64,000 nucleotides of DNA from an uncultured Kordiimonas sp. (GTDB taxonomy: Bacteria; Pseudomonadota; Alphaproteobacteria; Sphingomonadales; Kordiimonadaceae): the NCBI GenBank assembly GCA_947503625.1, contig CANNEK010000001.1, forward strand, positions 248,001 through 312,000, written 5' to 3'. Positions within the stretch are counted from its first letter, which is position 1, and every line of letters begins with the position of its first letter. The position numbers and the translations under genes are program-made. A model generated the notes under the pieces. That model had not been told where the DNA came from. It did no database searches and worked only from the letters and a program-made list of their open reading frames with translations. Shown here in pieces: positions 53,670 through 62,510 of the stretch.

Positions 53670-53880
53670 GTCTAAAAATAGACAAAGTTGCTGATTAGGT
53701 TTCAGATAAAAATAAGGCGCGGTGCACAGCCAATATCGGCAACAGCACCGCGCCTATTCCGAGCGAAACCCCCAGGTGAGGCCCGGTATCAGATTGTTTA
53801 GGGCGGCAGCAAATTCATGCGCCGGAAAGCTGATTTCACCTCCCCAAGTTAATCAGCTTAAAGCCCATCCCAACTGATGG
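53670..53880. ncRNA. Candidate structured non-coding region with four hairpins
   Basis: GTCTA-AAAA-TAGAC (53670-53683); AGGCGCGGTGC-N19-GCACCGCGCCT (53715-53755); AAGCTGATT-N15-AATCAGCTT (53827-53859); CCATC-N6-GATGG (53865-53880). Confidence 0.35.
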
Positions 53881-54073
53881 AATGCCATCGAACTGGATTT
53901 GACCTTCGGTGTCAAGTTTCGTTCATAAAAAATTAACAAATGGATACGTGACAACAAGCAACTGTGACTTTTTTGCTTCGACTCTTATCGTCGTCCGCGA
54001 ATTCCACCAAACAAAGGTTGTCAAAGAATCATGGCTAACGCCCCCGGGAGCCTCTTCAGTAAGCCAGGCTAAA

Positions 54074-54937
54074 TTAGCCGATCGGCTCGCCCTGATATTC
54101 GGAGACCCGGCAATATTGATCCGCACTGATACGTTTGATACGAGAGCACAACGCATCAGCTTCCTGTTCGTTTATCAGTGGGCCTGCAACAAGCCTCATG
54201 AAAGTACCAATACCTTCCTGGCTCTGCACATAGAGAAGTGGCGTGAGACCTTGCAGGTCACTCGCATAAGTCTGAGCGAGGTTATTCCATCCGCCACTCA
54301 CTTGGTCTCGACTACGAAAGGAAGCGAGGTGGACACCAAAAAATGACTCTTCATTGCGCTCTACATTAGCAACTGGCGTAGCATCAGCTTCCACAATTTC
54401 ACTTGCGTCTGCCCCCGCCTCTGACCTGCCTGTCGGCGCAGCTTCCGCAATAAAGGAAGGTTCACTGTTGTCAGCCATCTCTACCGAGAACAGCCGGTTT
54501 TCCAACTTCTTGATCTGGTCTCGCATAACAGAAACATCGTTACGCACACGGGTAACAGATGCCTCTACCTGAGGGTCTTTCTGGACTGTCGCGACTTTGT
54601 TCGTGATATCGGATATCTGCGCCTCTTGCGCCCTGATATGCTGGACCAGTTCAACATAAAGCCTTTCCAGCGCATTGAACCTGTCACGCAAAGCGCGATG
54701 GTCCTCGGAGACATAGTCGACATTTTGCTCGAGAGCCTGCTGTCGTGCTTCAACAAGCACTTCCTCACCCTGCCACATTTTCTGGCTTGCACATGACGGC
54801 AATGTAATCATAAGACCTGAAATCAGACCTATTCGGGCAAATTTGGCCCCGATACCAGAAGTTTTCACTATTGCCTGTTTCATTTTGCCGACCTTCCGTA
54901 TGGTGTTAAGGCTTTGAATTCCCAACACATCGCTCAA
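54074..54937 (-). CDS. SPOR-domain lipoprotein with coiled coil
   Basis: Lipobox LPSC-AS; heptad-rich RALRDRFNALERLYVELVQHIRAQEAQISDITNKV; C-terminal FGVHLASFRSRDQVSGGWNNLAQTY SPOR. Confidence 0.75.
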   Translation of the reverse strand: MSDVLGIQSLNTIRKVGKMKQAIVKTSGIGAKFARIGLISGLMITLPSCASQKMWQGEEVLVEARQQALEQNVDYVSEDHRALRDRFNALERLYVELVQHIRAQEAQISDITNKVATVQKDPQVEASVTRVRNDVSVMRDQIKKLENRLFSVEMADNSEPSFIAEAAPTGRSEAGADASEIVEADATPVANVERNEESFFGVHLASFRSRDQVSGGWNNLAQTYASDLQGLTPLLYVQSQEGIGTFMRLVAGPLINEQEADALCSRIKRISADQYCRVSEYQGEPIG

Positions 54938-55042
54938 AGGAATTCAAAAGAACTTATTTTTCACAACGAAATAAGCAAAACTGGTGCCAACCTTCGCACC
55001 TTGATAATCAAAATCGCACTTCCGCGAAGTACCTTCTTATGA

Positions 55043-55789
55043 TTACTGTCGGCGCTCGCCTTTGGCTGCCATTCGTTTTCGGAAGCCCAGAACGGTGAAA
55101 GGCACGCTCGCAAGATAAAACACGCCTATGAAGAACATAACCGCCCATGTTCGTACAAAAAGACCCGCCAAAACAATACCGATGATCAACATGACGGGTA
55201 CAAAAAGGCTACGTGAAACCCGGAGCGCCTTAAGAGATAATGTCGGAATAGTGGAGACAATTAACAATGCAACGGCGACCCCGTAAAGACCGATACCGAA
55301 GCTATACTCCCTGATGGTGTCCGCGCCGGTCGCAAAGTCAAACATCATTGGCATCAGCAACAGCCCGGCTCCCATCGGCGCAGGTACGCCGGTCAGATAG
55401 CCAAACCGGGAACGGGGCTCCTCTTCATCGTCCAGCCTCGCATTGAAGCGGGCAAGCCGCAAAGCCATGGCCGTCGCATAAATAAGCGCAACCCCCCACC
55501 CCAGTCTATCGAGCCCTTCAAGTGTCCAAAGGTAAAGAACCACTGCCGGCGCAACACCAAACGCGACCACATCAGAGAGACTGTCCAGTTCCGCACCAAA
55601 ACGGCTGGTGCTTTTCAGCAACCGGGCCACTGTGCCGTCGAGGCCATCAAAAATACCCGCAAGCGCAATGGCTGCCACTGCGAGTTCCCATTTGCCCGCC
55701 AAAGCGAACCTGATTGATGTAACACCGGCCATGAAAGCACAAAGCGTTACAACATTGGGCAAAATCGTTCTTATGGAGACAGCACGCAT
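55043..55789 (-). CDS. pssA: CDP-diacylglycerol--serine O-phosphatidyltransferase
   Basis: DGLDGTVARLLKSTSRFGAELDSLSD CDP-alcohol phosphotransferase motif. Confidence 0.95.
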   Translation of the reverse strand: MRAVSIRTILPNVVTLCAFMAGVTSIRFALAGKWELAVAAIALAGIFDGLDGTVARLLKSTSRFGAELDSLSDVVAFGVAPAVVLYLWTLEGLDRLGWGVALIYATAMALRLARFNARLDDEEEPRSRFGYLTGVPAPMGAGLLLMPMMFDFATGADTIREYSFGIGLYGVAVALLIVSTIPTLSLKALRVSRSLFVPVMLIIGIVLAGLFVRTWAVMFFIGVFYLASVPFTVLGFRKRMAAKGERRQ

Positions 55790-55830
55790 CAGCTAAAATC
55801 TTTCCGGTGCCAGGCGTGAGCAATGGCCCA

Positions 55831-56493
55831 CTAGACCTTCCTGGCGATGATGGTTTCGCCGCCGATCATGGTTTGGCCAACTTCCACGGTCGCCTCAAGC
55901 CCTTCGTCCAGATATATGTCTGTCCGACTGCCAAAGCGGATAAGGCCAAACCTGTCACCGCGCATCACATCATCACCTTCCTTGAGGTCGCAAAGGATAC
56001 GGCGAGCTACCAGACCGGCAACCTGAGCAAACGCGATGTCATGACCATCTTCAGTTTTCATCCGAACGAGTTGACGCTCGTTCTCTTCACTGGCTTCACT
56101 TGCGGCAGCGTTCAGATATTTGCCGTGAACATAGGCCAGCGCCGTGATCTTGCCTGCAGCCGGTACACGGTTCACATGCACATTGAACACCGACAGGAAA
56201 ATTGACACGCGCATACGTGGTTTATCCCCCATACCAAGTTCCACCGGCGGCTTAGCCTCCACAACTGCACATACAGTGCCATCCGCCGGGCTTACGAGAA
56301 CACTTTTTGTCTGCGGCACAACACGGTTCGGATCACGGAAAAAATAAACACACCAGGCTGACAAAATCAGGCCGATCCAACCCAGTGTCGGGGCAATGAA
56401 ATAATACAGAAGCAATGCAACAATAAAAAACACTGCAATATAGGTGTGCCCCTCTTTGTGAATTGGGGTCATGACAACATCTGTTGCTTTCAT
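55831..56493 (-). CDS. psd: Phosphatidylserine decarboxylase
   Basis: FLSVFNVHVNRVPAAG, RFGSRTDIY autocleavage site. Confidence 0.95.
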   Translation of the reverse strand: MKATDVVMTPIHKEGHTYIAVFFIVALLLYYFIAPTLGWIGLILSAWCVYFFRDPNRVVPQTKSVLVSPADGTVCAVVEAKPPVELGMGDKPRMRVSIFLSVFNVHVNRVPAAGKITALAYVHGKYLNAAASEASEENERQLVRMKTEDGHDIAFAQVAGLVARRILCDLKEGDDVMRGDRFGLIRFGSRTDIYLDEGLEATVEVGQTMIGGETIIARKV

Positions 56494-56725
56494 TTAACGA
56501 GCTTTCTCATTCTTTGGCTTGTGGTGAACTTCTACACCAGTATCCTTATCAATTGCGCACACACTGGCCGATTTTCATAGCACAGGTCAAGGCTCGTGGC
56601 ACCGGTATCTCTTTGCATGAAGTCATATTTTTCCCAGGCGCGTTAACGCTTGTTTAAGGTGACTAGGCGATCTTTGTTTTCAGCAGTCAAGGGTGACTGC
56701 CAAACGAATATGGGCTCTACTTTCT

Positions 56726-57145
56726 ATGAAACTCCAGGAATCACTCGATCAGGTTGAAAGCCATCTGAAAACAATCGATGAGCAACAATTTGACCACCTT
56801 TCTTTCGAGTGGGAGGACATAAATTTTATTGTGGCCGCCGAGCAATGCCGTGATGGACGTGCGCAAATCCGCCTGAACGCCAATCTCGGTCAACTCTATT
56901 ATACGATTGAGAATTCGGCCCACAGAACCATGGCGATCGAAAAACTATACTCCAACAATCGGTCCGTGGACGGCGCTTATTCGATCAATGAAAGGGGCGA
57001 CGTGCTCTTTCAGAGCCTCACAACAACCAACGAAAAGCTGACAGGTACCAGACTGCTGGAAGCGTTAACAACAATCCTGCTGCAGGCTGAAGGCCACCTG
57101 AGAGCGCTGAAGTCCCACTTGAAGCCGCAAAATCTGGCAGCGTAG
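56726..57145 (+). CDS. Hypothetical protein, possible YbjN/CesT-like fold
   Basis: Acidic alpha/beta small protein MKLQESLDQVESHL...; fold assignment is weak. Confidence 0.6.
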   Translation: MKLQESLDQVESHLKTIDEQQFDHLSFEWEDINFIVAAEQCRDGRAQIRLNANLGQLYYTIENSAHRTMAIEKLYSNNRSVDGAYSINERGDVLFQSLTTTNEKLTGTRLLEALTTILLQAEGHLRALKSHLKPQNLAA

Positions 57146-57199
57146 CCAGAGCAGCTACACTATGTCTTCGAAGAACTTTCATTAAAGCGCTGATAACAT

Positions 57200-58213
57200 T
57201 CAGCTTTTAGGCGGAAGCTTGAATACCTGCCCCGGATAAATCAGATCAGGGTCGCTTATCTGCTCGCTGTTCTCACCAAAAATAAGAGTGTAGCGAACCC
57301 CGGAACCATACAGCTGCCGGGCAATCTGCCAGAGAGTATTGCCAGGCCGTACAAACACACCGCCTTCCGCAAGGGTTTGATCAATGGGTTCACCCGCATT
57401 GAATGGTTGTTCAACACGCAATTGCACCTGGCCGTCGCCGACCGTCTGGTCCACGCGAATTACATGTTCACCAACAGATAACGCTGCTTCGCCAACCGAT
57501 ACAGTCCACCGTCCGTTATCATCTGCACGAACACTTTCGACAAAATTACCGTCCAGATACAGCCGGACCTGAACACGCGGCAATGAACGACCGGTAACAA
57601 CCGTGCCGGTACCTGCACCGTAGTCTACCGTATCAACGCTCAGGCTTTCGCCGACCTCGGCAAATGCTGCCACGCCCGGTTTCTGCAAAACCGTGCTGGC
57701 GCCCTCGCCGTCCTTTGGTGTCAGCACCGCAACAACACCGTTTTGTCGCCGTTCGATGAAGCGTTCTGTTTCGCGTTCCGGAACGGAAACAACTACAACC
57801 TGTTCTGCTTCAGAAGGTTGTTGTGTGGTTTTGTCCAACGCTTTCAGGTTCAACTCTACGGAGCCAGCTTCCAGAGGCTGGTCAAGAATAATGACCCATT
57901 CTCCATCCTCGTTAGCGACCACCTCGGCGATTTTAACGCCGTTGGCAAACAGCTCAACATCGGCGCCGGCAGCCATTCTGCCAGCAATAACACCCGTGCC
58001 CCCGCGTGAGATGCGTACAAGATCAAATTCAGGAGTGGCCACGGAAGCTGCTGGTTCGTCTGATACAATTTCCTGAGGGGCGCTATCCAGCGCCTCGTCT
58101 GGCAGATCCACGTCGCCAGAAAAAACATAAAACGCTACAATGCCAAGGCCAACGGCCATAGCCAGAAAGGCAAGAGCATTATTTTTCCCAGATGCGTTTT
58201 TCAGCAGGGCCAT
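57200..58213 (-). CDS. LysM domain protein with N-terminal TM and Ig-like repeats
   Basis: C-terminal VRPGNTLWQIARQLYGSGVRYTLIFGENSEQISDPDLIYPGQVFKLP. Confidence 0.93.
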   Translation of the reverse strand: MALLKNASGKNNALAFLAMAVGLGIVAFYVFSGDVDLPDEALDSAPQEIVSDEPAASVATPEFDLVRISRGGTGVIAGRMAAGADVELFANGVKIAEVVANEDGEWVIILDQPLEAGSVELNLKALDKTTQQPSEAEQVVVVSVPERETERFIERRQNGVVAVLTPKDGEGASTVLQKPGVAAFAEVGESLSVDTVDYGAGTGTVVTGRSLPRVQVRLYLDGNFVESVRADDNGRWTVSVGEAALSVGEHVIRVDQTVGDGQVQLRVEQPFNAGEPIDQTLAEGGVFVRPGNTLWQIARQLYGSGVRYTLIFGENSEQISDPDLIYPGQVFKLPPKS

Positions 58214-58395
58214 ATTGTTTCACTACTCACCCAAGAAGGTGTCACTACTCACAACTGGGCGAGCGCTGTCGTTGGCACTTTACCCGGCTTCTTTAAACTC
58301 TTAACAATCCGGACGTTATTATTATAGAAAAATTTATCACAATCGTGTCAAAAGTTTGACCCACATAAAAATAACATAGCTAGGGAACACATAAA

Positions 58396-58965
58396 ATGAG
58401 CGACAAGAAGTTGATCGGAGCCGTTTGTGTCTATTGCGGCTCGCGACTGGGAAACAAGGACCTTTTTAAAAACCAGGCGCACGAACTGGGGCGGCTCATT
58501 GCCGATGCAGATTTAGCACTCGTTTATGGTGCGGGCAGCGTCGGGCTTATGGGTGTCGTTGCCAGATCCGCGCGAGATCACGGCGCTGATGTCGTAGGGA
58601 TAATCCCTTCACATCTGGACGATGTGGAGATCACACAGGCTGGCCTGACTGAATTACACGTCACGGACGATATGCATCAGAGAAAAAAAATGATGTTCGA
58701 GCGTTCAGACGCTTTTATCGTTCTGCCGGGCGGTCTTGGCACGCTGGATGAAACACTGGAGATGATGACGTGGGCGCAGCTTGGCCTGCACAGCAAGCCA
58801 ATCATTATCGTCAATTCAAACGACTATTGGTCACCCCTGCTGGAACTCGTGGACCATGTCGTGACGGATGGTTTTGCGGCACCGGAAAATGCAAAGTTGC
58901 TGACCGTTGTCCCCTCGCCTGAAGAAGCCATAAATGCTATTCAAAACATCAATCATGAGGAATGA
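58396..58965 (+). CDS. LOG family (TIGR00730) protein
   Basis: VCVYCGSRLG, VYGAGSVGLMG, PGGLGTLDETLEMMTW. Confidence 0.96.
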   Translation: MSDKKLIGAVCVYCGSRLGNKDLFKNQAHELGRLIADADLALVYGAGSVGLMGVVARSARDHGADVVGIIPSHLDDVEITQAGLTELHVTDDMHQRKKMMFERSDAFIVLPGGLGTLDETLEMMTWAQLGLHSKPIIIVNSNDYWSPLLELVDHVVTDGFAAPENAKLLTVVPSPEEAINAIQNINHEE

Positions 58966-59132
58966 GTTGTCGACACCCGCATAAGCCTTATAATTATGAC
59001 AACTTTGGTCAGTTTGGGCTTCAACTCAAGAGTGCTAGATGATAGGGTGCGCGCAATTTGTCAAATTGGGTCATCATGGCCAATTTCTCCAAACTTGTAT
59101 GACACAGACTTAATTAAACAGTTGAGGGACAC

Positions 59133-60347
59133 ATGAGTAAAATAGCTGTAAAAAATCCAATCGTTGAAATCGATGGCGACGAGATGACCCGCATCATCTG
59201 GCAGTGGATACGGGAACGCCTGATCCAGCCTTATATGGATGTTGATCTGCTCTACTATGATCTCTCAGTTGAAAAGCGCGACGAAACCAATGACCAGATC
59301 ACCATTGATGCTGCTAATGCGATCAAGGAACACGGCGTTGGTGTAAAGTGCGCAACGATCACACCCGACGAACAGCGCGTCGAGGAATTCGATCTCAAGC
59401 AAATGTGGCGCAGCCCTAACGGTACCATCCGCAATATTCTCGGCGGCACAGTTTTCCGCGAGCCTATCATCATCAAAAACGTTCCACGTCTTGTTCCCGG
59501 CTGGACACAGCCAATTGTTATCGGGCGTCACGCTTTCGGTGATCAGTATCGCGCAACAGATTTCCTGGTACCGGGTGCTGGCAAACTGACCATGAAGTTC
59601 GAGCCTGCAGATGGCGGTGAAGCCATAGAAAGAGAAGTCTACGAGTTTGCAGATTCAGGCGTGGCCATGGGCATGTATAATCTGGACGAAAGCATTCGCG
59701 ATTTCGGCCGGGCCTGCATGAACTATGGACTGGCACGCAAATGGCCTGTGTATCTGTCGACAAAAAATACAATTCTCAAAGCCTATGACGGTCGTTTCAA
59801 AGATCTGTTCGAGGAAGTCTTTGAAACTGAATTCAAAGACAAGTTCAAAGATGCGGGTGTTACGTATGAACACCGGTTGATCGACGACATGGTTGCGTGC
59901 GCTCTCAAGTGGGCAGGCGGTTTTGTCTGGGCCTGTAAAAACTACGATGGTGACGTGCAATCCGACACCGTTGCACAGGGCTTCGGATCACTTGGCCTGA
60001 TGACATCGGTGTTGATGACACCGGACGGAAAAACTGTCGAGGCAGAAGCTGCACACGGTACTGTCACCCGTCACTATCGACAGCATCAGGAAGGCAAGGA
60101 AACATCTACGAACCCGATCGCATCGATCTTCGCCTGGACACGGGGCCTCAAGTACCGCGGCATGATGGATGGCACACCAGAAGTTACCGATTTCGGTGAA
60201 TTGATTGAAAAAACCTGCATTGAGACCGTTGAAAAAGGTTCGATGACAAAAGACCTTGCTCTCTTGATCGGACCAAACCAGAGCTGGATGACCACTGGTC
60301 AGTTCTTCGACAAGATCGATTCTAACCTGAAAGAAAAAATGGGGTAG
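59133..60347 (+). CDS. icd: NADP-dependent isocitrate dehydrogenase
   Basis: [51 protein letters not shown]. Confidence 0.97.
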   Translation: MSKIAVKNPIVEIDGDEMTRIIWQWIRERLIQPYMDVDLLYYDLSVEKRDETNDQITIDAANAIKEHGVGVKCATITPDEQRVEEFDLKQMWRSPNGTIRNILGGTVFREPIIIKNVPRLVPGWTQPIVIGRHAFGDQYRATDFLVPGAGKLTMKFEPADGGEAIEREVYEFADSGVAMGMYNLDESIRDFGRACMNYGLARKWPVYLSTKNTILKAYDGRFKDLFEEVFETEFKDKFKDAGVTYEHRLIDDMVACALKWAGGFVWACKNYDGDVQSDTVAQGFGSLGLMTSVLMTPDGKTVEAEAAHGTVTRHYRQHQEGKETSTNPIASIFAWTRGLKYRGMMDGTPEVTDFGELIEKTCIETVEKGSMTKDLALLIGPNQSWMTTGQFFDKIDSNLKEKMG

Positions 60348-60369
60348 ATTTACCTTCATAGTTTTCTGT

Positions 60370-60402
60370 AAAGCCGCCAGCTGAATAGCTGGCGGCTTTT
60401 TA
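60370..60402. terminator. Intrinsic terminator after icd (convergent)
   Basis: AAAGCCGCCAGCT-gaat-AGCTGGCGGCTTTTTA. Confidence 0.92.
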
Positions 60403-61143
60403 TTGTCCGGTCCTGCCCGGATACGGTGCCAAAGGCTCAATCGCTTCGTTGATCCGCCGCCATATATCTACAGGCATGTGTCTGGAACAAATGATGCCGA
60501 CCTCCCGGGGTGGTCGCATGCCTGTTGGCTGAAAAGACACCAGACCTTCCGCTGACGAAAGGGTGTTCCTCAGATAACTCGTTTGTGCGGCATTAATGGG
60601 TGCAAAATGGACGCGGCCACGCGCGACCAGCAGACCCAGTTCCCTGTCTGAGCCCCCTATTTTAATGTGTCTATCACTTCCAAGGGCAAAAAGTTCTTTG
60701 GTAATGCCCATATAGTTTACATCATTGAGGAAGGCACCTCTCAACCTTGTGTCACGCAGCACATCCTCAATCGATTGATGGTCCTGAAACAGAGGCAGGT
60801 TCTCTTGTTTCACCACCAGCGCAGCACCGGGAAACCAGCCGATAGCCGCTGAAGCCAGAACATCGAACTGTTTCTGATGCAGTCCACTATAGCCCGCAGC
60901 ACATACAACATTGGCGCCGTAAGCGAGTTCCCGGATCAAACGACTGTAATTGGTTTGCCGCCATGAAACCCTGAGGCCTGCTTTTTTCAATATGGAAACA
61001 GTGATCCGGGCAATCTCACCCGTGACAGCGCCGCTTTCGACGTAGACATAGGGAGGATAATCTTCATGGAAAAACTGAATTGTATGCGTTGCCTCAGCCT
61101 CCTGAGCAAAAGCCGAGGTACTGGCCAACCCAAACAATAGCAA
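60400..61143 (-). CDS. Periplasmic substrate-binding (SBP_bac_3-like) protein; 5' end uncertain
   Basis: Signal-peptide core LLLFGLASTSAFAQ then TIQFFHEDYPPYVYVESGAVTGEIARITVSIL; no good canonical start in frame. Confidence 0.65.
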   Translation of the reverse strand: MLLFGLASTSAFAQEAEATHTIQFFHEDYPPYVYVESGAVTGEIARITVSILKKAGLRVSWRQTNYSRLIRELAYGANVVCAAGYSGLHQKQFDVLASAAIGWFPGAALVVKQENLPLFQDHQSIEDVLRDTRLRGAFLNDVNYMGITKELFALGSDRHIKIGGSDRELGLLVARGRVHFAPINAAQTSYLRNTLSSAEGLVSFQPTGMRPPREVGIICSRHMPVDIWRRINEAIEPLAPYPGRTGQ

Positions 61144-61238
61144 CCCAACCGCGATGGTTCTTCTAGTAAAAATACCGGTATCTCTTGCTTCAACATTTAT
61201 GTGAGACGCAAGTAGACATGTATCTGGTGAATATTTGG

Positions 61239-62477
61239 TTACTTCGCCTCTATCCAGTGACGCAAATCATCAAGCTGCATTTCCCGGTCATTAACGCTCA
61301 GGTATCCGGTTTCCACGTAATCTGACAAACGTGTGGCGGCATGATCATACATGCCCGCTGCTATATCCGGGAAAATGGAAAGCAGAGTATGAAGATCGAC
61401 ACTTTCCAGCCAGATAAGCTTGGCCCGTGTTCGGGCAACAGTTGAAGGCTGGCGCCCGCTATCCGAAATTATGCCACATTCGCCAAAAAAGTCACCGCTT
61501 GCCAGCGGTAAGGCGCGGTGTCGATAGAATGCGCTTATTTCCCCTGAAACCAGGCAGTACAGGCCGTTATGCATGTCCATTTTGTGAGTTAGCACCGTGC
61601 CGGGCGCAACGGTCAACGTTCTTACCCGCGACGCCATCTCCTTAGCAGCAGCAACCGATAGATTGCTAAAGATAGGAATGTCTTCAATAACCCTGACCGG
61701 AACGATAAATTCGCGCCTGTGAACCTCGTCCGAAAACCCGGAAGCAATAATCCCGATCGGGACTGCATAGAAGGCGAAACCAATCACCATCACAATTGAG
61801 CCCAGAATTTTACCTGCATCCGTGACCGGCACCACATCACCATAACCAACCGTCGTCAGTGTGGCGAGCGCCCACCACAACGCATCCGGTATGCTTCCAA
61901 ACGCACCTGGCTGAGCTTCACGTTCAACCATGTACGCAAGTGTTGCCGAGAAGAAAAGTATGCCAATCATGATAAGAAAGGCTGCCAAAAGAGCCCGTCG
62001 CTCCATGTAAAGCACGCGGGAGAGAGACGACAACGCCGGTGAATAGCGCACCAGTTTCAGGAGCCTCAGCAGTCTGAAAATTCTCAGTGCTCGCAGGTCA
62101 AGCCCCGTAACCGCACCGATGTAGAATGGCAGGATCGCCATCAAATCAATGATGGCAAGCGGCGAACGCATATATCGCAATCGCTTTCGCCACGCACCAT
62201 CGTTGTCGTCACTGGGGTTTTCCGCGCTGGCCCAAACGCGTAAAACATATTCAATTGTGAAGATCGAGACTGATATCGCGTCGAACAGCAGGAACTCAGA
62301 CTGATACTGCTGCCAAATGCCCGGCACCGTTTCCAGCGCCACGGCAACCACATTGGCAAGGATCATAACCACCATAAAATATTCGAAAAAAGCTGCACCA
62401 GCACCGCCAAAGCGGCCTAGCTCAAAAAAATCAGACGCTCGTCTGGTTAGACTTTCATGCTTTATCGAACTGGAAAT
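61239..62477 (-). CDS. Voltage-gated-type K+ channel with C-terminal cyclic nucleotide-binding domain; probable ATT start
   Basis: Filter TTVGYGDVVP; S4 LRALRIFRLLRLLKLVRYS; CNBD-like GTVLTHKMDMHNGLYCLVSGEISAFY; coding continues upstream of the track ORF (62375) to ATT at 62477 behind AGGGGGA. Confidence 0.8.
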   Translation of the reverse strand: MSSSIKHESLTRRASDFFELGRFGGAGAAFFEYFMVVMILANVVAVALETVPGIWQQYQSEFLLFDAISVSIFTIEYVLRVWASAENPSDDNDGAWRKRLRYMRSPLAIIDLMAILPFYIGAVTGLDLRALRIFRLLRLLKLVRYSPALSSLSRVLYMERRALLAAFLIMIGILFFSATLAYMVEREAQPGAFGSIPDALWWALATLTTVGYGDVVPVTDAGKILGSIVMVIGFAFYAVPIGIIASGFSDEVHRREFIVPVRVIEDIPIFSNLSVAAAKEMASRVRTLTVAPGTVLTHKMDMHNGLYCLVSGEISAFYRHRALPLASGDFFGECGIISDSGRQPSTVARTRAKLIWLESVDLHTLLSIFPDIAAGMYDHAATRLSDYVETGYLSVNDREMQLDDLRHWIEAK

Positions 62478-62510
62478 GTTGTATCCCCCTGCAGGCCAAA
62501 GACGCTGGTC

